DNA of 64,000 nucleotides from Symbiodinium natans. Its lineage: Eukaryota > Sar > Dinophyceae > Suessiales > Symbiodiniaceae. A program made the position numbers and the translations under genes. The notes beneath the pieces were generated by a model. It was not told where the DNA came from. It ran no database searches and was given only the letters and a program-made list of their open reading frames with translations. The stretch is taken from positions 186,001 through 250,000 of the forward strand of contig CAJNDS010002434.1 of the NCBI GenBank assembly GCA_905221605.1. Reading direction: 5' to 3'. Within the stretch, counting starts at the first letter, position 1. Every line of letters begins with the position of its first letter. Positions 43,101 through 50,369 of this stretch are shown here, piece by piece.

Positions 43101-43663
43101 TGATGACTTCACCGGCCTTTCATGCACATGACGAAGTAGAATGCGCACATACACTTCGTTTTGTCACGGATGGCAGTGCTCGTTGTGGAGTAGGAGGATG
43201 GGCAGTAGTCATGGCGACCCCCCTGTCTGAACTGTCACAGGCAATCCTTTGCTATGGCAAGCTCCCAGGCAAGAGCACTAACATTAGAGCTGAAATTGCT
43301 GCGATCAGCCATGCCTTTCGGCTAGCGAAGGAGTTCCACCACTGGAACCCCTCAATACCCATAGAGGTGTGGAGTGACTCTCTCTTTGTCATTCATGTCC
43401 TGGAGGACCGCTACTATACTGCCTTGAATGCAATGGAAATGTCTGAGGCGCAACAACTATGGTGCCAGGTCTCCGCCTTTGTCCGGCTTCGGCACGTTAG
43501 AGCCCACACGGGCATAGCACTGAATGAATTGGCTGACACATATGCCAAACATGCCCTAAGCCTACAACACACGCGCAGAGTCTTCCGTACCCAAGACTTC
43601 CGACGGGCACATTTTTGTGACACAAGGGATGAGACGCCTCAGATCTGGATGTGGGAGAGCTAG
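40112..43663 (+). CDS. LINE ORF2: APE endonuclease - reverse transcriptase - RNase H
   Basis: About 1183 aa counted from the codon after UGA. The endonuclease begins SVSWNLRGKPLN (40142 on), with FLQELGG, GADTNYE and LGSDHKAV marking the Asn/Glu/Asp/His active-site set. The RT spans about 41400-42400: PLLKKQ-type LPKKQEPRVPKDLRPI, MRIDISQAFDTL with the first catalytic Asp, GLLQGSPYS, and YADD at 42128-42139. RNase H spans about 43150-43590: FVTDGSARCGVGGW, IRAEIAAI, VWSDSLFV and HVRAHTG with NELAD. There is no in-frame ATG before 40307, inside the endonuclease, so ORF2 must start by UGA readthrough, reinitiation on a non-AUG codon or frameshift. It nicks target DNA and primes cDNA synthesis. 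Confidence 0.93.
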   Translation, partial: HVLEHAPVLHSVSWNLRGKPLNSLCEVWDVLDLSGTDFVFLQELGGLDFSEQTWKTQEIDLGGRHMLFYLASPVNSFRGQAVGIPLDMANRVTEVRIFSAGLALRLKQSGIQSFLISMHLPHSQREDCLQVWTDMMHATREFTARIRMHDTIVIGADTNYELLEHVPRTHQSDERAMMWQTLKQELGLSSTTPGEATWSNTRGASSRIDFLCYRSPGLDTVCQTVVPDSDRLLGSDHKAVTVGFRALRHPRTKERKHQTHKCGKWRVNVARALEEFDAALLQTNPQAVLQGVAGKTTFRDNSCRYRDPPPIKDLIQRRKRTAGAQARALALEIVHMRAQAKKAWMEEILVRSSQGDFTAISYLKKRQSAQSTQSSYIIRAGGEDRAIADLRSFYQRKYTPQDPAMPGLAEAMFLSRAGKLEKPRDITVEEVLATLARCKHGKSAGMDGIPYELIQVMMQSKHAPSVAVFLTEVLNNVEPVPEEWLTGQVALLPKKQEPRVPKDLRPICLSAAMGKIFTKILWSRIRTHCSSPRANQLSGIDGAQGLDGAATVQHVVRLSQEWGEPLVAMRIDISQAFDTLRHEAVSTWLASLGPLQESHALLKVILATSICISFGAARWTQKLHQGLLQGSPYSAELFSRVLDWFVGIAYDTWEATESTWLRNGDRKLFCVIYADDLVLFATSHEQMRRMLEHLNRLLASIGLRIALEKCAYLQSNDLPDEAITVDGTTIPKVPHFIFLGVLIGFGVQCQDVLAARLVQTANSFHGYYSILTRADSPIRKRLQLLNTFVTSRWRWMSGCIRPVTAVKNMLDRLHTNMLVSMCRLKDDVFAGVTGNWVVKRRASRMIAQLVEHATWSGTHAQMFFRYWGHAARRTDGSNPVYQAINIRSSPWQWTNQDRRRVLGFWPNTERFLQLAWTKYRKPAQPFWWAGAALDRQIWSDFSMTWLQTKNLMPQQHYRDLSLVDLQDRMLLQMDEVFTLMPMRHQPVEEPYPANLQVMTSPAFHAHDEVECAHTLRFVTDGSARCGVGGWAVVMATPLSELSQAILCYGKLPGKSTNIRAEIAAISHAFRLAKEFHHWNPSIPIEVWSDSLFVIHVLEDRYYTALNAMEMSEAQQLWCQVSAFVRLRHVRAHTGIALNELADTYAKHALSLQHTRRVFRTQDFRRAHFCDTRDETPQIWMWES

Positions 43664-43730
43664 GGGGGGGGGGGGCGGGACGGACATGTAATTGGTTTGT
43701 GCACACGCCTTTGCAACATGACCGTGCTTG

Positions 43731-43747
43731 TTCTCCCTCTCTCCTAG
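43731..43747 (+). promoter_or_regulatory. Pyrimidine tract + CTAG upstream of ORF3 (possible trans-splice acceptor)
   Basis: TTCTCCCTCTCTCCTAG ends at 43747, 114 nt before the ORF3 ATG, with another AG-rich stretch up to the ATG. The match to a trans-splice acceptor is strong in form but not proven. Confidence 0.5.
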
Positions 43748-43861
43748 GTTTCGACTTCTCCACGCAGCCCTCTCCGTGCATTTTGGCCCACCCCAGTAGC
43801 TCCCTCTGAGTAGACAAACGCTCACTCCATATACCTTTCATACATTTCATTTCATTTTGCC

Positions 43862-45151
43862 ATGGCGAACGTTCCGGGCGGGACAGATGTGCCTCGGGCT
43901 ACTCCACTCCCAGAGTGGCTGCAACTGAGTGGCTCGCAGGATGGCTTCTGGGCGGGCAGGAAGTGGACAACACTGCTCCCAGAGTGGATGCAACAGGATG
44001 AGAAAGCCATCACTTTCGTGACGACTGCCATTGTAGCGATTGCCCTGGGAGTGGTTTTGGGTCCTGTGATGAGAAAGACTCTCTACGCCGTGACTGCATG
44101 GTTTTTCTTGCAAGCAACCAGAGTCATGAAGGCCCCTTACAAGCTTACTGGATGCCTTTGTAAGCTGTGCAGGCGTGGCAAAAAGGAAGGGGCGGCTGGA
44201 CAACACCGCGAGACCCAGCAGATGAATGAGGGACATTCGAACACCCTTCGTCAACAGATAGAGGCTTTCTGGACTGACGTACGTGACAGCCTCAAATGCA
44301 TGACCAGCCTTGTCACCGACCTCTGGAAGGAGACGAGCCGCAGCTGTGGTGAGCTGAAGATTGCCCAGCAACAAGCAGTCCAAACGCTCAAAGACTCTTT
44401 TCAGGAGATGACGAAGTTGGTTGAGAAGGCTGTGGAGAACGTCACGCGGCATGTTGACAAACTCCAGTTCCCGAGCCCCACGGCTATCAACAACCTCCTT
44501 GAACAGTCACGCACGGTGCTCCTACAGCAACTTGCGACAAAAATGGACGAAACCAGTGCTGCACTGCAAAATGTCATGGTGGGACATCAGCGTCAAGCAG
44601 CTCAAAATTTCGACAAGGTCAAGCAGGAGATAGTCCAGCGCACAAGGGAACTGGAGACCATGGAGAAGCAGTTGGACCAGCATGCTCGCCGACAGCTCGA
44701 GACCCTCAAGGAGATCCAGGACTCGATGATGAAGATGCAAGAAACTCTCGATGGTCACAATCATGTTCTGGCCAAACTGGAAGACATGACTGGCAAACAG
44801 GAAGTGGCAATGGCTCGCTTTGCTGAAGCCATTGATCGAAGTCGGCAGATGGCAGAGGACGTCTCCACGGACACGGAGAGAATCCTTGCTGCCCTTGATG
44901 CCATTCAAGAACGTATGGGCCCGCCTGTGCCCTACCGACAGCCGCCAGTGACCAGACCGGGGCCTAGCACGCAAGCGAACCCCGCCTTTGACCATGGGAA
45001 TGCAGGCATGACGGGAGTCAGGCCAATTCAACTGGCCCATGCGATCCCGATGCAGACCCCCGGTGGTGCGGTCCAGGCGCACAACCGCAGAGGAGAGATC
45101 TTGAGGGTCGTCTTGGATCACCTCACCAGTCCCAACTCGGGGGGCCCATAA
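43862..45151 (+). CDS. Retroelement ORF3: membrane-anchored coiled-coil protein
   Basis: 429 aa from ATG 43862. The N-terminus carries two LPEW motifs (PLPEWLQ and LLPEWMQQ). A hydrophobic segment at residues about 49-69 (ITFVTTAIVAIALGVVLGPV) and a second at about 74-85 are followed by a basic Cys cluster (CLCKLCRRGKK; Cys 98, 100 and 103). Residues about 115-350 are a long Gln/Glu/Lys heptad region. The C-terminus is Pro-rich. Topology suggests a short lumenal or tail-anchored part and a long cytosolic or nuclear-facing coiled coil. I know of no standard LINE protein like it, and no enzymatic motif is present. It may tether the RNP to the nuclear envelope or to permanently membrane-attached chromosomes; this is inference only. 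Clean frame and codon use match ORF1/2. Confidence 0.75.
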   Translation: MANVPGGTDVPRATPLPEWLQLSGSQDGFWAGRKWTTLLPEWMQQDEKAITFVTTAIVAIALGVVLGPVMRKTLYAVTAWFFLQATRVMKAPYKLTGCLCKLCRRGKKEGAAGQHRETQQMNEGHSNTLRQQIEAFWTDVRDSLKCMTSLVTDLWKETSRSCGELKIAQQQAVQTLKDSFQEMTKLVEKAVENVTRHVDKLQFPSPTAINNLLEQSRTVLLQQLATKMDETSAALQNVMVGHQRQAAQNFDKVKQEIVQRTRELETMEKQLDQHARRQLETLKEIQDSMMKMQETLDGHNHVLAKLEDMTGKQEVAMARFAEAIDRSRQMAEDVSTDTERILAALDAIQERMGPPVPYRQPPVTRPGPSTQANPAFDHGNAGMTGVRPIQLAHAIPMQTPGGAVQAHNRRGEILRVVLDHLTSPNSGGP

Positions 45152-46119
45152 AGACCTGGACCGCGATGGCGTATGGGCTCTGAGGCTACCTTTGCATGTT
45201 TCAATTCACTGCAAAGCATGCACGTGCATGGACCCCCCTTGCTTAGCTTTGTCAGCAACCCACTCCCCTGTATGAACGGTGTTACACCTAAGTCATGTCT
45301 GCATGTGCATGCAAGCCACAGAACCGTGCAATGGTGGCCCCTAATTTGACTTTCTCCGGTAGTTTTTGCATGCAAGACGCCCCTTCTCCCCTCGAATCTC
45401 ACTCCCCGTATCCCTGTAGCCCCATATCCCTCCAACCTCCCAAAGACGGTGTCCCCCACATGTTGACTACACCCCGGGAAGCGGCTTTTCCGGTTTGGGC
45501 TTTGAACTGTTCTCTAGCCGTGCTCTCCGCTGAGAAGGGCTGGAAAGGCTGCGGGCCCATAATTAAGAATTAGCTACTGCCGGTGCACGTAATCACGTAG
45601 CTGACATGTCTTGCTGTCATTGTACAAGAGCCTGATGGCTGGGAAAGATGCACATATCGATTAACTAGCTTACCCCCCCCTTTCTCCAACCCTAAACCAT
45701 AAAAATTCACTTGAGTGTGCTCTCTCCCATTGCACAGGGCCGGGCGGCATACAAAATAGCTTTGCACGCAGCCCCATAGGCCTCAGCCTCTATTCGAACG
45801 TACCATAGGGACTGCATGTATGCCCTGTGAGTGCCTGACGATAGCAAAGTAGGCTCATGAAGACCGCCCGGTGCCTCTGGCCGTGAACAAAAACAATTGC
45901 CGAAGCACTGATAGCAGCTACGCCTTGGACTTTGCATCAATTTAAATAAAGTGCAGCAAAGCATCGTGTGGCTGAAGCTTTTGGTTTGCAGCATGCTGAA
46001 GTGGTTTTCCGACGTGCATGTAAACCTCCCTCTCTTTCCCTCTTCTTCCTAGCAACGCTGCCTCAGCCTCCTTGCACTCCTGACCCCAAACAAGCCCGCA
46101 AACCCCCTTAAAACCACGC
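45152..46119 (+). other. Spacer between ORF3 and ORF4
   Basis: 968 nt. A 92-codon frame at 45295-45573 starts with ATG but shows no motif; it is only a possible small ORF. A 95-codon minus frame is likely a shadow. The end of the spacer has the pyrimidine tract preceding ORF4. Confidence 0.5.
46025..46052 (+). promoter_or_regulatory. Pyrimidine tract + AG upstream of ORF4 (possible trans-splice acceptor)
   Basis: CCTCCCTCTCTTTCCCTC and TTCTTCCTAG end at 46052, 67 nt before the ORF4 ATG. The form is the same as ahead of ORF3. Confidence 0.5.
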
Positions 46120-47130
46120 ATGAACCAGACGGTGGATGCATGTGGTGTGCAAAGGGAGGGAACCACGGGCGCAGGGAAAGGGGAAAGGGAGGGCAAGACT
46201 CCTTGGAAGTGTGACGAGGACATGGAGGATGGACACGGCGAGAACCCTTTTGCAGGCATCCCAGTTGAACACCTTCTCTTCATGACGCCCCGACTAGATC
46301 CGGAAGCGCCAGTAGAAACCTTTGCCAGGCATGCACTCCCTAAGGCCTGCCTAACAGAAAGGAAACGACAACTGAGCACTGTTTGGGGCCTTCTGCCGGG
46401 TGCAGTCAAGTTTCGCTTTAGACAGGAAGGTCATCAACTGTGTCAGTTTGGTATGAGCTCACGCACATCCGCCTTGCCCACGAAAGCTGCGATCCTATAT
46501 CCCCACACGACACTTTTGCTGACCAAAATTGTGCAGGAAGTTTTTCCGAAACACCTTTTCACGACGGTGAGTCTGAAAGCGAACCCCCAAAACATCTGCA
46601 CTGGTGTACATAAGGACCTCAAGAACGCCAATCTCCCCACGGCAATCCTGGGAATACAGGGAACGCAGCACTGTGGCATATGGATTGAGGACTCGCAAGG
46701 TGCACACTTCTGTGAGCACCAAGGTGTGATCCTCAGAGGGACGGTTAGGGACATAGACCAGGGCCTGACATTCTCGGCCAAGCAACTCTGGCACAGTGGT
46801 GTTGAGCGGAAGGGAAGCTGTGACACGAGGCTGACCCTCATTGCATATGTAGGACGGAATGTGCTCTCGGGCACGCACAAGCTACAATGCTGGCTGGACA
46901 AGTTTGGTTTTGTCCAGCCGACGCCGACCCAAGTGGAGGCAGCGAGCCACGATGTTTGCATAGCCGGTCACATGTATCGACAAAGCCAACTCAGAGCCCG
47001 TAGGTCGGAAGGCACGAAAGCACAAGCATTTCTTTGTGTTGACACCAGCAGAAAGACGCCGGACCCTAAATCAGGACTGGAAGGTCTGGCGCTTGAAAGC
47101 TCGGCTAAGGTGCCCCGCCTTAGATTGTGA
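46120..47130 (+). CDS. Retroelement ORF4: 2-oxoglutarate/Fe(II) dioxygenase-like protein (TET/JBP-like candidate)
   Basis: 336 aa from ATG 46120. Residues 1-50 are charged. From about 85 to 245 lies a double-stranded beta-helix-like region with GVHKDLKNANLP (His164, Asp166), LWHSGVERKG (His225) and CDTRLTLIAYVGR (Arg237). The spacing His-x-Asp, then 58 residues, His, then 11 residues, Arg is that of the 2OG-Fe(II) oxygenase fold, where the triad binds iron and the Arg binds 2-oxoglutarate. The HxDxxN form followed by a hydrophobic strand recalls TET/JBP DNA-base dioxygenases. The C-terminal third is basic with Cys/His (CIAGHMYRQS). Likely substrate: nucleic acid, perhaps thymine or cytosine in DNA or RNA; unproven. 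Alternatives are AlkB-like or prolyl-4-hydroxylase-like enzymes. Frame intact. Confidence 0.7.
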   Translation: MNQTVDACGVQREGTTGAGKGEREGKTPWKCDEDMEDGHGENPFAGIPVEHLLFMTPRLDPEAPVETFARHALPKACLTERKRQLSTVWGLLPGAVKFRFRQEGHQLCQFGMSSRTSALPTKAAILYPHTTLLLTKIVQEVFPKHLFTTVSLKANPQNICTGVHKDLKNANLPTAILGIQGTQHCGIWIEDSQGAHFCEHQGVILRGTVRDIDQGLTFSAKQLWHSGVERKGSCDTRLTLIAYVGRNVLSGTHKLQCWLDKFGFVQPTPTQVEAASHDVCIAGHMYRQSQLRARRSEGTKAQAFLCVDTSRKTPDPKSGLEGLALESSAKVPRLRL

Positions 47131-49418
47131 CTTGGGAGCCTCTCAGACAGAACCAGGGTGAGTGAGAGAGTAAATTTTGGGATGTAGGGCAACCCCCCCC
47201 CCCTCTCTCACTTCCTTGCTCGCTCTTCCTTCTCCCTGTCTTACTACTGTCTTGTCAATAGGAGAACAGGGGTTTTTTCATGATCTCAGATTGGAGGACA
47301 ACAGACTGCAGTACATATAATGGTGTCACTCCCTCTTCAGCCATGGTGCCCTCTGCACGCGACAGCTTTCACTGAGAACCTGGAATCTGCCCTTGTGCTC
47401 TGGAACGGCCGATGCCATAGTGGTGACGACTGCTGCCCGCAACGTGCCTGACGCTGTGGGAGTGAACCCCCCACGACACGCAGTGCATGGTCTAGGCCTT
47501 TGGAGGCCAATGCTACACAATACTGGTGCTGAGGAGGCTCTATGTCAGAAGACAAAGAGCGAAACTTCAGAATCGCTGTGGGTAAGCCACAGGACACTGA
47601 AACATTCATTACACCAGTGAAGAGGCTGTGTGGGAGGCTTCATAGCAGAGGCAGAACCAGTGGGTGGACCACACAAAGCTGGACAGACGGAAAGCAATGG
47701 TGCTGAGCATTGGTGCGTGTATCTACGCAACGGGGATGCTGTCACTTGGTGCATTCTGAGTTTTCGCTTTCCGAGTGGGACACTTTCTGGATGGTGACAA
47801 CACCTTTGGTCTGAATTTGGCGAATTCACTTTGTCGATGGAGGTATGGACCTACTGCATGCTGGGACGCGCCGAATCACATGGACAAGTCTGGAATTCGA
47901 GGAATTCACTTTGATGAATTGACTCTGAATTGGTGAGAGAGAATGACCCTACAGTTGTTGACGCTGACTGGCATGACTGGCACGCGAATTCGAGAAGGAG
48001 GAGCTGAGAGTGATGCATGTAATTAGAGAATTGGACGAATTTGCAGCATGCTAATCCCTGAATTCAGAACGCGGACACATGAACAGTATGGTAGGGTACT
48101 CCACCAATTTCAATGCATGCATGCGAGTCTTGAGATCCTCTAAGGCATGAGAGTGCCTGCGTGGTTTGCCCCAACATCTGTAGTGGACCTGCATGCATGG
48201 CATTTCTCTGAGAACCTGCATGCGTACCTTTTTGTTGGCTCTGCATGATGAATCCGTGTGCGAAATGGGTGGCGGGGCCTGTGCTAAATACCTTTGTCCC
48301 TATGTTCTGAATACTCTATGTTGTTTGTGGCTCTTGCTCTTCACCGGGATCGACACCACCACGTTTCAAGAACAGATCGAGAGTAGGGGTGCACGGCGAG
48401 ATGCGGAACGCAGTGATGCCCTGTTCGCATTGTTAGGATCTATGTGGTTTGTGGTCTGCTTGGGTTCCGGCTGGTCTCATTGTTTGGATCGATGTGGTAT
48501 GGGGTTGCTCAGGTACGGGCGGGAGTATCTTGCAGGACTTGTCTGTATAGCCTTGAATTGGGCTTTCTGAAACACCCTTCTTTGGCACTGTAGCTGACCT
48601 TCGTTTTGACATGATTGCTATCAGAAAGCCCTGTCTGTGATTTCGGCCAAAACTGATGTACATAGACATGGGAGTGGCTCGGCAGTCCATGCTCCACAGC
48701 TGCCTCACTGTGAAAGTGAGCGTGCATCCTTTAGGAAGGCCCCCTCACGGCAACACGGACCCACTTGTTTGCATCTGTTCGGGATCTATGTGGTTTTTTG
48801 GTTGTTTCGGTGGTGGTGTTCAGTATCGTTGGGATCCATGTGGTACTATGGGTTGGTGCTGGTCTTGCCTGGCACGTGTTGCTTCGAGAGCCCCTTCTGT
48901 CCCATACGAACTAGGGACCCTGCTGTCTTTTGGGTTTCTGGTGTAGTTATGTCAATTTTCGGTCGCGATTGGGCTCCAGGGCTGCCACTGTACAAGAGCC
49001 GATGTGGCCAGGCAGAGGGAGTACAAGCGACGATCCTTTGTGATGTCTCCAGTTGGAGTGGCGAAACACTTCCTTTGAGAGGGGTATGGTTGGGAGTGTA
49101 GTTGAGTACGAATGTTGGAGTGTTTCGCTTTCAGAGTGAATGTGCCAAGGTGCTAGGCACCCTCCCTGAGGTCCTTTGAGACCTGGGAGTTTTCTCCTGG
49201 GAAGAGATGGGAGTCCACTGGGCTGGGGTTTGTGTTGTCTAGATGCATCCCCTTGATGGTCTTATTTGGTTGGGGGTTCCTCACCTCGGTTTGTACCGGA
49301 TTCCCATCGCTTCCCGCATATGTGTCTGCTGGCTTTAAAGGCAATTTCTTCTTGAGTGCGCACCTTTTCCCGGAACTAGTCCCTGCAACGTGGCCACAGT
49401 GTCAGCTAGGCGGGTGGC
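47131..49418 (+). other. 3' region of the retroelement, with a fourth acceptor-like site
   Basis: A C-run and pyrimidine tract (47191-47259) end in TCAATAG at 47261, resembling the sites upstream of ORF3 and ORF4. A 43-codon Cys-containing frame follows at 47320-47451 and an overlapping 75-codon frame at 47393-47620; neither has a motif. The 47820-48060 stretch carries many GAATTC or GAATTG hexamers. The rest is non-coding as far as I can see. Confidence 0.5.
48290..48860 (+). repeat. Recurring GGATCxATGTGGT motif in the element 3' region
   Basis: GGATCTATGTGGTTTGTGG near 48436, GGATCGATGTGGTATGGGG near 48487, GGATCTATGTGGTTTTTTGG near 48782 and GGATCCATGTGGTACTATGG near 48833. The two pairs have equal inner spacing of about 50 nt, indicating a diverged direct duplication of about 345 bp. 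A weaker fifth copy (CTCTATGTTGTTTGTGG) is near 48315. Confidence 0.7.
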
Positions 49419-49430
49419 AAAAAAAAAAAA

Positions 49431-49583
49431 CCCTAAACCCTGAACCCTGAACCCTGAACCCTGAACCCTGAACCCTGAACCCTGAACCCTGAACCCTGAA
49501 CCCTGAACCCTGAACCCTGAACCCTGAACCCTGAACCCTGAACCCTAAACCCTAAACCCTAAACCCTAAACCCTAAACCCTAA
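49431..49583. repeat. Telomere-like heptamer array, 3' flank of the retroelement
   Basis: One CCCTAAA, fifteen CCCTGAA, five CCCTAAA and a final CCCTAA follow directly after the 12-A tail. The block of identical CCCTGAA variants implies local array amplification. Same strand orientation as the 5' flanking tract. Confidence 0.95.
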
Positions 49584-50070
49584 CCAAGCGTGCTTCAAAG
49601 CCCAAGAAAGTAGTTGAAAAAACATTGTATTTGCAAGTGGGGGGGGGGGGCTGCGCCCCCCCTAACCCCCCCGCCTTTTTTTTTTAGCCGTGCAGAGCGT
49701 GACCCCCCCACGCTTCTTTTAAGCCGTACCAAGCGTGCTTCAAAGCCCAAGAAACTAGTTGAAAAACATCGTGTGAGCATTGTGTTTGCAAATGGGGGGG
49801 GGGTGCGCCCCCCCCACCCCGCCTTTTTTAAGCCGTGCAGAGCGTGCTTCAAAGCCCAAGAAACTTGTTGACGCCCATCATGTGAGCAGGGTGTTTGCAA
49901 ATGGGGGGGGGGGGCTGCGCCCCCCCCCAAACCCCCCCCGCTTCTTTTAAGCCGTACCAAGCGTGCTTCAAAGCCCAAGAAACTAGTTGAAAAGCATCGT
50001 GTGAGCATTGTGTTTGCAAATGGGGGGGGGGGGCTGCGCCCCCCCCCACCCCCCCGCTTTTTTAAAGCCG
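49584..50070. repeat. Tandem repeat of about 115-140 bp with G-run/C-run hairpins, four copies
   Basis: Each copy holds AGCGTGCTTCAAAGCCCAAG (about 49587, 49730, 49844, 49959), then TTTGCAAATG and a run of 9-12 G facing a run of 7-9 C across CTGCG or TGCG. The G/C runs can fold into very strong hairpins or quadruplexes. The minus strand has a long frame through the repeats with recurring FANTMLTRCFSTSFLGFEAR, which may be a remnant or chance. The first copy is truncated exactly where the telomere-like array ends. Confidence 0.85.
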
Positions 50071-50099
50071 TGCAGAAAGGAGTGTCTGTTTTGCCACCC

Positions 50100-50360
50100 A
50101 AGACATATATACATATATATAAAAAAACACATGCACACTAAAAACTACATATCTTTGCGTCGAATGCGGTAAGTTTTTGTTGATGGAGAGAAGTTTTTTT
50201 TGATGGGTCGGGTATCGTCCAAGAGACTCAAATCCTTTTGTAAACTACCAAGGAAAGTTTTTTTGATTGGGAAGAAGTTTTTTTGATTTCCGGATTTTTT
50301 TTGATTGTAAAAAAAGTTTTTTTGATTCGGAAAAAGTTTTTTTTGATGGGTTTTCCGGGT
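50100..50360. repeat. AT microsatellite and GTTTTTTTGAT-type repeats
   Basis: An ATATAC/ATATAT run near 50105-50125 is followed by seven variants of AAGTTTTTTTGATTGG or GATGGG between about 50170 and 50350, spaced about 20-30 nt apart. They end just before the pseudogene start. Confidence 0.75.
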
Positions 50361-50369
50361 CCCCTGAAA

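Larger units (their letters stand above)
37881..49430 (+). mobile_element. Non-LTR (LINE-type) retroelement with four ORFs, about 11.5 kb
   Basis: Order: SL-like 5' end; short 5' leader; ORF1 (RRM/coiled coil, 38141); UGA; ORF2 (APE endonuclease, RT, RNase H, to 43663); ORF3 (membrane/coiled coil, 43862-45151); ORF4 (2OG-Fe(II) dioxygenase-like, 46120-47130); a 2.3 kb 3' region; and a 12-A tail at 49419-49430. No LTRs are visible. All four frames are intact, with YADD and the nuclease and RNase H residues present, so the copy looks young. ORF3 and ORF4 are additional to the usual LINE layout. The 5' and 3' ends are inferred from the SL-like repeats and the A-run; target-site duplication is obscured by the flanking telomere-like repeats. 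Same orientation as the pyrophosphatase host. Confidence 0.8.

Noticed and set aside
49431-49583. True chromosome end
   Set aside because: Sequence continues on both sides, and the pyrophosphatase exons flank it, so it is interstitial.
49595-50101. 168-codon minus frame through G/C-run repeats
   Set aside because: Repeats with homopolymer runs; frame depends on run lengths and has no domain, though the recurring motif is noted in the repeat entry.
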